A DNA stretch of 64,000 nt from Haemonchus contortus (taxonomy: Eukaryota; Nematoda; Chromadorea; Rhabditida; Trichostrongylidae), in NCBI GenBank assembly GCA_000469685.2, contig LS997564.1, positions 38,598,448 through 38,662,447 on the forward strand, written 5' to 3'. The notes under the pieces were generated by a model. That model was not told where the DNA came from. It ran no database searches and worked only from the letters and a program-made list of their open reading frames with translations. Positions 25,862-35,400 of the stretch are shown here, one piece after another. How positions within the stretch are numbered: the stretch's first letter is position 1; each line of letters starts with the position of its first letter. Position numbers and translations under genes: made by a program.

Positions 25862-25951
25862 TTATGGGGCTTCTGCTGGTAGCTGAACTACAATGAAAAC
25901 CGCTCCGATATCGTCGTTAGGATTAACTCTACCACCACTACTTTCCTCCAT
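25862..25951 (-). CDS. Tiny ORF or alternative last exon downstream of mrpl-21
   Basis: A 29-codon reading frame (starting MEESSGGRVNPNDDIGAVFI) lies just after mrpl-21 on the same strand. The frame stays open upstream to a TCTTAG acceptor, and joining that acceptor to mrpl-21 exon 3 would also be in phase, replacing the conserved TVLRIN end. A strong donor-like AAG/GTAAGTG follows the stop at once. It could be a fifth, tiny operon gene, an alternative 3' exon or chance. I do not recognise the peptide. Confidence 0.25.
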   Translation of the reverse strand: MEESSGGRVNPNDDIGAVFIVVQLPAEAP

Positions 25952-26065
25952 TTCAAAAAATTGCAGAGTACAAGGACAATAATCTAAGATTTCATTTGAT
26001 GCGACTCAGTACACTACAACAAAAGAAAACAATCAAAAACAACCTAACCTAAACAAACATTTCCG

Positions 26066-27548
26066 TCATGATTCTTTAAATAAATTTTCTGCTGATATCT
26101 CATTAATCCTTAGTACTGTGACTTCCTCGCTGAGCCCTGAAGAACGTGAAATAATCGAAGAAGGAAACCCGACTGAAACTCATGAATTGAAATCCAACTC
26201 GAGAACATTCATGAAACTCACAGTTAATCACTCTGACGTGACTGTGGTTATTTCGGATATACTCTAATTCGGGATATTTGGTAGTCTTTTCAACGACAGT
26301 CGCCTCTACTCTTACGGAATCCAGTAACGGCCTGCCAAATACCGAAAACCGGCTTCCTCCAACCATTAAAACCTGGAATGGCAGGAAATGAGCAGATAGG
26401 TAGGCGATTCATTGGCTATATTGTTAGGAAAAGTGAACAGTCACAATAAAGCACACATCATGAACACCACGATCACTGCCTCGTGTAAAAAAAATGAAAA
26501 TGCCTACATAGAACATTCTCTCAAAAAAACATTCCCACATCATTTCCCTCACATCCTAACAACAGCTTTACATATAGGCAGCTGAGGAGTGAAAAAAACG
26601 TGTATGCCCAATTGCTTTGATGTCAATTGATGTTGAACTTGCTTGAAACTCCCACGAGGTTGTTATAAAAATTTAGGGTTGTGGAGACCTTTGATCTAAT
26701 GTCCGCAAATTGTTTTGATCCACTTTCAGGCTCTGAAGAAGGCGATATCGCCGAAACGTTAGCAAATAAATTTTTATAACAACCTCGTGGGAGTTTCAAG
26801 CAAGTTCAACATCAATTCACAACAATGCCGAGGTTTATAGAAGCCAGAACGTGGAGGCTTTGATGTCAAATTACGCTCAAAGCAGTGCTTTTATTACGGA
26901 GTTGGACCACGAGTAGGGCAAGTTTTTACATTCGAATTTTCACAACAAATCAACTACATAGTCTTGGATAACCAAATTAAAATGTGAAAATAAATGAAGA
27001 AATGTTTCTGAACTATCTGCAAGAAGAATCCCTTTCTTACAAAAAAACTCCTAGAGCAATCCAGAGCTATAATGTTCATACATTATTTTCTTACAACCCC
27101 AATGAGCCTAGAGGTGAGAAACAGACAACGAGGGGTCAACTGAGGGACAACTGCATTTCATTTCATCTCACACCGAACTTTATATTAGGATAGATACAAA
27201 ACGTACCTTTTCGAGCTTAATCTTGTCGCCAATAGCTATGGGTAGACTTCCTGTCAGGGCGATGAGATCATTTTGAGAAACCTTCCACTGTCGCCCATTC
27301 ACATATACGACAGCAAAAAGCCGATTATGTGGATCAGAAACTTCGGAAGCGATCGAAGAGCAAACCTTAAAGGTTATTCGGTTACTTCAATTGCAGCGCG
27401 ATGACTCTCAAAGCAAAAAATATACCTTTTTACTGATAAAATCATGAAAAAGAAAACTAACTTGTTTCTGTGCAGTTTCGTCAACGACTTCCGCGACTGT
27501 TGCTAACCGGCGAGAGAAAAGTCGTGAAATCGATGCTAATCGTAGCAT
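26066..27548 (-). CDS. mrpl-21: Mitochondrial ribosomal protein bL21m (MRPL21), 4 exons
   Basis: bL21m is a component of the large mitoribosomal subunit. Exons 27462-27548, 27207-27365, 26222-26372 and 26066-26136 are in phase and give 155 aa. The N-terminus (MLRLASISRLFSRRLATV) is Arg/Ser-rich and lacks acidic residues, typical of a mitochondrial import presequence. The core RLFAVVYVNGRQWKVSQNDL, IGDKIKLEKVLMVGG, RPLLDSVRVEATVVEKTTKY and final TVLRINEI correspond segment by segment to human MRPL21. The start is 12 nt after a trans-splice-like acceptor (27560/27561) and 162 bp after the ZNHIT2-like stop. The 834-bp second intron contains a perfect inverted repeat with a ribozyme-like motif. 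Confidence 0.95.
26626..26816. repeat. Perfect 50-bp inverted repeats enclosing a hammerhead-like motif
   Basis: The arms 26626-26675 and 26767-26816 are exact reverse complements over 50 bp (starting ATTGATGTTGAACTTGC) around a 91-bp spacer. The spacer carries CTGAAGA, a GGCG/CGCC stem with ATAT loop, then GAAAC (26733-26757). It sits in mrpl-21 intron 2. Perfect arms suggest a recent insertion. Confidence 0.85.
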
Positions 27549-27572
27549 GTTTGGCCAGATCTGGTCAGAAAA
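27549..27572 (-). promoter_or_regulatory. Probable SL2-type trans-splice acceptor of mrpl-21
   Basis: The minus strand reads GATTTTCTGACCAG followed by a 12-nt leader and the ATG (boundary 27560/27561). Together with the AATAAA about 118 nt upstream it forms a typical operon intergenic region. Confidence 0.5.
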
Positions 27573-27678
27573 TCGTATAATAACCTATCACAAGGAAAAT
27601 ACAGAGGTACACGAAAAGAGTAATAGGACTCAACGGATTCGACCGGGAACTCTCACAAAAACATTGTCATCATGATGA

Positions 27679-27684
27679 TTTATT
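27679..27684 (-). terminator. Poly(A) signal AATAAA of ZNHIT2-like gene
   Basis: AATAAA lies 25 nt after the stop codon and about 118 nt before the trans-splice acceptor of the next gene, the spacing seen between genes in nematode operons. Confidence 0.65.
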
Positions 27685-27709
27685 GAAAGTGAGAAAAAAA
27701 CTAAAAACG

Positions 27710-28601
27710 TCATTTTTTCTTGAAGCAACTCTCAGATAACCCGCTTGTATCGATATGAATTTGCTCGGCTAGTTGGGCGAAAGCGGCACGTTCTTCATCG
27801 CTCAAAACTCCCATCAATTGTTCCACTTCTCCTCCAATGCCCAATCCCTAGAATGCAATGAATACACAGTTCTTTAAGCACGAACCATGAGCAATGAAAA
27901 CCCAAAAAAGGAAGAAGCCGAAATAGAGATAGTTATCAGTAAAACACCTAACGACGTGGGTGAACAGCAGACTTACCAATAACCTCCTATCAATTTCGTC
28001 CTCATCAAGCAGATAATCGTCAACCGTGTCGGTGACAACTTTTTCCAGATATTGGTCGGCTTTTGGTTGGAAACCACTCACAGGCTCTTCATCATCAGAA
28101 TCGAGCGGATCAGCATCGTCAGCTGTGGATCCTTGCGCACCTAAATGGGGAAAGAATAGCACCAAGTAAGGCAAACGAATGAAAATTGACACTTACCTGG
28201 CATCTCATCCAATTCACCATCCAGATACTTCTGCATGCGCTCTTCAAACGTATCCTGGCCTTTTCCATTTCCTTCGAAATGACGACCTTCCAATTCTTCT
28301 TTAACACATTGTTTGTAGAAATCTTCTGAGCACTTGAAATGTTCCTGGCATTTATAACACCTGGAAAACAAGCTACCAATCGCATCACAGGTGGAGAACT
28401 TATACAGTAACCCCTACAACATAAAACGATAGCGGACTGAGGGAGGAAAGACCTTTTGATCATAAACAGCGGTAGAAAAATGGTCAGAAATTTCCCAGAA
28501 AACCGAAAGCAAACTGACCTTAATGAGCAATAAGTGGCACCACACCGAGGGCATTTGTATTGTTCTCTTCGTTCAGTTGAACAGAAATTACACCTGAGCA
28601 T
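27710..28601 (-). CDS. HIT-type zinc finger protein, ZNHIT2-like, 4 exons
   Basis: ZNHIT2 couples the R2TP/HSP90 co-chaperone to assembly clients such as the U5 snRNP. Exons 28519-28601, 28197-28360, 27977-28140 and 27710-27847 are in phase and give 182 aa. The N-terminus carries a complete HIT zinc finger with ligands C4/C7, C17/C20, C25/C29 and H35/C38 (YKCPRCGATYCSLRCYKC), followed by CSEDFYKQCVKEEL, which resembles the ZNHIT2 region after the finger. A central acidic stretch (DADPLDSDDEEP) and a C-terminal EQLMGVLSDEERAAFAQL helix, like the ZNHIT2 'LxPxExAAF' segment, follow. It is under half the length of the human protein (about 400 aa), lacking its long C-terminal half. ZNHIT3 is the main alternative; the FYK/EEL segment argues for ZNHIT2. 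The ATG is 4 nt after a TTAG acceptor, 268 bp after wdr-55. Confidence 0.85.
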
Positions 28602-28618
28602 TGACCTAAGTGAGAGAA
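28602..28618 (-). promoter_or_regulatory. Probable SL2-type trans-splice acceptor of ZNHIT2-like gene
   Basis: The minus strand reads TCTCTCACTTAG then GTCA and the start codon (boundary 28605/28606). The position, 268 bp after the upstream stop on the same strand, is as expected for a downstream operon gene. Confidence 0.5.
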
Positions 28619-28868
28619 TCAAAAAGAGCAAATATATCGAAAAAGCTAGTTCGAGAAGAAAGTCTGAATCAGAGGTATTGTGAGAAACACTGCAATCAAT
28701 CCATACAAAAGCCATCACAATGATGAGGTTCATTATAAATGTTACCGCACTCTGTAACACCAACGAAAATAAATAAAGCTTTTCAAAATACATGCATGCA
28801 CAACCAAAAAAAAAGTAACACCGAAACCTGAATGGCAAGAGAAATAACAAAAGAAACCAGGAAAACAA

Positions 28869-31519
28869 TTATGCGTCGTTTTCAGAATCATCTTCCTCCT
28901 CTTCATCATCCTCTTCTTCTTCGTCGTCCTCTTCTTCCTCGTCATCTTCATCATCCTCTTCACCCTCATCTTCATCGTCAACATCAGAGTCATCGTCCGA
29001 TCCATCCTCAACCCCATTCTCCATAACATCATCTTCTTCTGCTCTCCTCTTCTTTTTCGTCTTATCCATGAGATCGTCAAAAAACCTGCAACGAATGACG
29101 AGTGAGCAAATTGGCTTCTACCTATAAATCCACCATCGAAGGCAAATTAGTTTAAATGAGAAAGACAGAAAGCAGATGAATAAAAAGAAACCCCTTAAAA
29201 CCCTACATTCCTCGTTTATTGTGACAGTAACGTCAAGAACGTCTTACAAAAAGGGAACCAACTAACCAAAATGGAAGAAACAAATTAAAAAAGGGTAAAA
29301 CGAAGGAAATAAAAATGCAGTAGGTATGATGTTCTTCGTTAAACAAACTTACCCCTCTTTGACAACAGGCTTGCGCTTCTTGATATCGACAACCCGCAGC
29401 ACCGGTACATTTTCCAATAGTTTATTCAAAGGCCAGAATTTGATAGAATTTGCAAACGACGACATCGATATTAGCGTTGAACGATCCGGCGATACCTAAA
29501 GAACTAGATGCTATCTCGTGGGTATTTGGACAATGAAGATCATACGTCAACAAAGTCCATACCAAAAGCTGATCGATGCCGTCATCATCTCCGTGCGTCC
29601 CTGCGGTACCTAACTTCTTTGTAGGCATAACGTTTATAAGCCTGTAAAACCGTATCATACAAGTGAAATAAAAGATGTAAGAGAAACAAAGTACTTCAGC
29701 TTGTCCGACGATCCACTGCACGTCAGTAGGAGACCCTTGCGGAGTTCTACGACATCGTCTACTCCCTAAAAACCTGACTAGCGACGAAAAATATAAATTC
29801 GAGCGCTTTGCTCTGTTCAGGTGAAGGTAAAGAAAAATTAAAATAATTGTAGAAGAAGCCTCAAACCATTTCGAATCCCGATTCAATGCGTTCCAAAATG
29901 TTCCCATAATCTCCATGTACAAATACTTCAAGATAACCATCCCGACCGCCAGCATAAACATACCTGACAAAATGAGGGTTTCAATCTATAAAAAGGTAGA
30001 CTCGATCAACCCAGACACACTAAAATACTCCAAAATCTAAGAGAGCAGATAACTTTGTAAAAGGTTTGTTGGGAAAATAGTTCTGAGTTACGGAAAAAGG
30101 GATGCAAACAGAGCGACGGTAACTAAGCACAGACAAAAGAGATTTTACTCATGTTCTACTGGTTACCTGAAACAATGAGAAAAGGTAAACTCACTTCTCT
30201 GTAACACATAAACTGACGAGCTCCGAATGCATAAGCTCGCTCTTCATACGCAATTTTCGCTTGCGCACTTCATAAGCTGCGAGCGTGCCATCCGACGAGG
30301 CCGACAATAAGTTATGCCGATTGTCAAGCTTCAAAGCGTTTACGTCCTTTAAAAAAAGCTCATCAATCACCATTTGTGTTAATCAACGCTACGCTACGTT
30401 CGAGTGAAGGCTACAAATCAATCGATATCGATAAGCCTCACCGCTTCCTGCTCTTTCCATGAGCATATCATAGGAGAATTTACTCGAAGATCCCAGGTGC
30501 GAACCTGTGACATAATATTATATGCATTTTTAAGTTCGAATGAGCGAAATAATAGATAAATCCTAAACATTAGAACATACTTATTCCAAATTATGCACCT
30601 CGCCTGACTCGTCTCCAGTAGCGAATTGTTGAAATTTACTGGCGTTTGGTTGCAGAAGACAAATAGAAGTGGGTTTATCGTCATGTCCATGTACGAGACA
30701 TCGCTTCCTAAGACATTTCTACACCATGTTTTTGTAGAAATCTGCTGTAAGGAACACCCGATAGGCACCTGACAGAAACGCCACTAGAAAATGGAAGAAT
30801 GCAATTTCAGCAGTAGCAACAAACTTTGAAACGTATTCTAACTTCAACAGAATTTTTAGGTGTCTAATTATCAAATGTGGCCCCTCTATTTCAATGGTTC
30901 ACAATCTTACCAACAGTCAATGCCTCTGAGAATCCACAAAAAGAAAACAACACGATTGTTCCCCTTTTTTGATCGATAAGCATGTTATCTTGTTCAAGAA
31001 CCACTCGATTCTCCAAGACACCCACACTGAGCCATCAATCTTGAGGACTGCCTCGCGAAAAGTTGCACACATTTCTCTTGGTAGGCTTGCCAATGTCCGT
31101 GCCAATGAAGTGAAAATAAAGGGAGAAAATAGGCCTTTTGACCGCGCACCTTCGTCCCGTTTCCACATCAAAACATGACAATCCTCTATTACGGGTTACA
31201 GCGTACACTTCTGAGAGCTCTGGATTGAACACTAATCCTCGAACACTTGCTTTCGTTTTGAATTTCCACTCAGTCTATAATGTTCAAAAAATGTGGTATT
31301 GATAGGAAATAATCCTCAAAGTAGAAATAACTATATAATCAATTGGAAGAAATGCGTACAATAAAACTAGATCAAAAGCAGTAGAAAACTTACTTTGAAG
31401 GACTTTTTCGACAGATCATACTTAGCGAATTGCACAATACCATCGACGAATCCTACCGCAATGTTGTTGCTTTCGTCGGTAGCAAAACAAGTTGGAGATG
31501 TCAAGAAAATTTCTTCCAT
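28869..31519 (-). CDS. wdr-55: WD-repeat protein WDR55 orthologue, 10 exons
   Basis: WDR55 is a nucleolar WD40 beta-propeller protein needed for ribosomal RNA production. Exons: 31394-31519, 31150-31274, 30599-30707, 30442-30504, 30195-30346, 29867-29963, 29695-29765, 29563-29641, 29353-29495, 28869-29085; every junction is in phase and gives 393 aa (human about 383). Diagnostic segments in family order: SPTCFATDESNNIAVGFVDG, YAVTRNRGLSCFDVETGR, FATGDESGEVRTWDLRVNSP, LLSASSDGTLAAYEVRKRKL, YVYAGGRDGYLEVF, LINVMPTKKLGT and SFANSIKFWPLNKL, matching WDR55 blades and the terminal LKFW motif. After a short FFDDLMDKTKKKRR basic patch the last 55 or so residues are almost entirely Asp/Glu, an acidic tail longer than the vertebrate one. 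The start ATG lies one base after TTTTGTTCAG. It is second of four same-strand genes, about 970 bp after tim-1 and 268 bp before the zinc-finger gene. Confidence 0.93.
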
Positions 31520-31520
31520 A

Positions 31521-31531
31521 CTGAACAAAAC
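31521..31531 (-). promoter_or_regulatory. Probable trans-splice acceptor of wdr-55
   Basis: GTTTTGTTCAG on the minus strand ends one base before the wdr-55 ATG (boundary 31520/31521). No upstream coding exon continues the frame, so it is read as a spliced-leader site. Confidence 0.5.
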
Positions 31532-32488
31532 ACCATAAAAATTGAGTTAACTCAGAGCATACAACCATAAAATATCACATCATCAATACCATATACCAAT
31601 CAAACATCTTGAAGATGATTAGAAGCGACAATTTTGGTGTACCTGGTTACGGGAGATAATGGAAGTAGAGGAGCGAGATCTCTATGCATGCATCCCAAGC
31701 ACAAGATGATAAATTCCTTTGAATAAAACTTTTTATGAAGGGTCTGTTGTAGCAGAAAAAACTTCCTCTCAACGAATTTAGGTGCAGCAGTGAGCTATGC
31801 ACAATAAGAAATGGCCCTCTGCGAAATGACTAAGCACCTAAACGAGTTAAACTACAGGAAACATTGTGAAAAAAAGAGCTTTAGTATATATGTCAACAAG
31901 GCTGGACTAAGAAGAATCTCAATTCGAAAAATGTGATAAAAGCAAAGCAGGGACAAGTGCAAATTTTCGGCGTAATTTCAAGCGTTTTGACCGCAACTTG
32001 CACACATTTCTATTGAAAAAACTTTTTGAAAATAAAAACATTGGAGGAAAACGCAATTATATCCGATTGAAATTCTCACATGAATACTGTTCCAAGAAAC
32101 GGAGGCTTTATTTTTGGTAGGGGTGGCCAATCTTCATGAAGGTTTCTATTCGCTAGAGCATACGACTACATGAAGTAGAAGTCGCTGACGGTAGGGCATC
32201 AAAGATACTAGAGATCCAATGAACTCAGAAAACAGAAAAGCACTGGTTATGATCAATTTATTCTTGTAGCCCTCTCTATTAGTGATATCAACCTGAAAAA
32301 ATCACAAATAAGTACACTACTAGGTTAAAAGTCCGAAAAAAAATGTACAGGTAATCAACAAACCAGTAGTTTTCAACATCCAGGAATCCCCTAATTACAG
32401 CTACGAGTAACTTTAGTGAATAGTATTAATACATACTGTATACAAAGTAAATCTCAAGCTCTGTAAGTAAATCATAACATAATCAGAT
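31532..32488. other. Intergenic, tim-1 to wdr-55
   Basis: About 970 bp between the tim-1 stop and the wdr-55 start. An AATAAA on the minus strand near 32260 may be the tim-1 poly(A) signal. The spacing is longer than in a tight operon, so wdr-55 could have its own promoter. Confidence 0.45.
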
Positions 32489-35400
32489 TCAATCCTCATC
32501 CGAATCACTCAAAACGAGCCGACTTCGTTTTGGCTTTGTCACGATGGGCAATTCAGAAGTAGCTTCGTCGTCTTGCTTATCCTCCTTATCCACCGCTTCT
32601 TCTACATTATCTTCTTCATCGGAGCTAGTTATCACACGCCTCTTTTTGATACGACCCTGAACAATTAACAACTTTTATAATCAATTTCATAAGGCACCAC
32701 GCATTTCTTTAGCGCTGGCGCTATGCCCATTGCAACTCCCCACAATTAGTGCCATACAATTTCGATGAATGAATTGAACGCAGAAAGTCTGTAGACATAT
32801 ATTGTTCGGTTACAAACTTACCGTATGATCCTGGGTATTTCCTGAAGAAAGAGCATTTTCATCAGCTTCTTCAACATTTGCTTCCGAGCTTCTACTAGCA
32901 GGACGGTGTTGTTCTGATTCGAAATCTCGTGTAGACTGAGCTGTCGTTTCAGCACTTGGCTCCTTGCCTTCATCATGGTGATACTAAAGTATGACTTATA
33001 CCGTAATGTAAGTGATACTCCCTACATATCTTTTACAAATAGCACGGACAGGCATTCGAAATCGAAAGAGTATGATAGATAGCCCACTTTTAAACTCATC
33101 CAACTCATACACATACCGTTTCATCTTCAAGATCCAGATCAGCGTCACTGTCTTCACTAGGAGCTTTTTTCAATTGGTTGCTGGCGCTCGAAGATAAACC
33201 TCTAGGCTCCAAAACATCATCGGGTTCGCTGTCACTTGCACTTGCGCTTCTGGGCCTCGATCTTGAAAAATCACAACATATGGTAGACTTTTGATGACAT
33301 GCAGTTCATTAATTTGACTTACACTCTCCTCTTCCGTTTCTCAGTTGGCTCAATGGCAGCTCCAAGTGCTATCAGCTCATGCTCAATCTGTCGACGCGGT
33401 TTCTTTTCACTCAACCGACGTGCACAGTAATCAAGCAAAGAGACTGAAAATTACCATCAGATGCAAAAGCTAATAGGTTCGTAAGGTTTGGTATATTCAT
33501 ACTCATCGAAAACTTTCGACAAACATGTGGACCTACCAAGCTCTTGATCTTCTGCATCCATTTCGTAGTATTGCTCCTTAAGGGCAGAGAGTTCCGTTCG
33601 TAGGCCATCTGACCATTTGTAATTTTTCGAACTGAATAGACTATAGTTCACTCGATTTTGCACAAAATTCTAGGCCCATGAAAATATTGAAGGCGATTTT
33701 GCTTAAGAACTTTGAGGGTAAAGGCACACTACACATCTTTCGAAGACGTCGGCTTAGTTACTAGAGAATAAAACGTTGGCGAATTCGGCCCTGACTGCAC
33801 AAGTGTAGGCAGTGGTGCCTCGTTTTGAGTGAAGAATAGTAAAAAGCAAAGAAAATGTAATTTTAATAGGTGAGAAAAATCAATTACGCTGTCTTCTTCT
33901 TCTCATATACGATTCCCAGGTAGCTGATCTGTTTAATGATCTTTTGTCGAGAGAATTCACCATGAGTTTCAGCTAAGTTAGTACGCAAGAAGTCCACCAT
34001 GTCTTCTGAAAAGCCTAAATTTTATCCTTTCTCCGCTAGAATTTACGGACCAACAACTTACCGTTCTTATCTGCCAACTCATTATACTGTTCGATTAGCT
34101 CTTTAGCCCTGACTATGGGGAAGTTGCGATCCATTATCGATCTGAGAGTAAATTGAATTGGACCAATAAGCATCACTTCGATATATATATTATTGTTGTC
34201 TCGAAGAACCAGAAAACATCGAGCAATAAACAAATCGTACAAGTTTCCAGAAAAACATAGGCAGACTGTATGTTAATCAGTGATCTACTGGGACCCGAGG
34301 TTTTGAGGATGTCTCAAACTTCGAAGGATTTTAAAATTCACAATCAGCAGAATTCTTGATCCTTTCTGTTTAGGATACACTCCTCCATTTCATCTATCTG
34401 CTCCCGACGATGCCTTTCTAATCCAGATAAATACTCGCTTATTCTCGAGAAAGCTCAATACCCTTTAGAGCGCCAGCCGAACGGTGTTACATTAAATGAC
34501 TTACATTAGTTATGCTACGATCACCAGAGTTAAGAATATCCCGCTCCGAATAAAGTTACATCATAACCTCCACAGTAATAGCTAACCGAGGACAAATATT
34601 TCACGTGTTACAATTACTTGTAACCGAGCTGCGTTCACACTTGTGTGCACCTCTGAAGTGCAATTGACGTCGAATGGAACTTAGCTGGCATAATACCGAG
34701 TCCACTCTCAGTTATTTATGCAAAGAAGGGTGAATGTAGGAAAAATATGAGAAATTTTTGAAATATTAAGTTACATAAATGCAATTGCTTGCTTGCGATT
34801 TTTCACTATAAAAACTCATACCCTTTGTTAGCCTTTGCTCCAAGTGGATCCAAAGCAAATTCTTTCATTTTCTTCAGAATCTGCTTCCGAGTACGGGGTC
34901 GACTGAGATTCGGTTCAATAAAGTCGAGCACATCCATGCCTCAAAAATACCGAGTTACTCATCATTTTATTAATCAGTGCAATAAATGAAATAGTTAACG
35001 AATACCGTCAGGTCTTTCATCCATGTCACGGTACTCGTTGTAAAGGGATCGAAGCTCATTTTCCAATTCTTCACTCCATGAATACGGGTCTTTTTGATGT
35101 CTAGATTCCCTAAATGACACAGATACCCTTTATAAATTTTCATATTGAAGGCACCCAAAGTCCTGACTTACTCGTAGCCATCGCCATTCTCAATCTCATA
35201 ACATTCCTTGGATCCCTTCCAGAAAAGAAGTTCAGGGGCGAGCATGTCTCCTTTCTCTTTATAGAACAAAAAGAAACTGAAATTTTAGAAACATTGATTC
35301 AACAGGAAGCGAAGTTTAAGTAAAAATAAGAAAAAAAGCTAACCGTTTCAACAAATGATAGCCAAAAGTGTAGAGCTCAAACAATGGATGTTTCTTCATT

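Noticed and set aside
28119..28868. 249-codon minus-strand ORF
   Set aside because: It reads through introns and the intergenic gap of the ZNHIT2-like gene; only the spliced exons inside it have family motifs.
34371..34440. Possible tim-1 exon with EYLSGLERHRREQIDEMEE
   Set aside because: Open and phase-compatible at its start, but the flanking exons join in phase without it and there is no clear family counterpart. Transcript data could reverse this.
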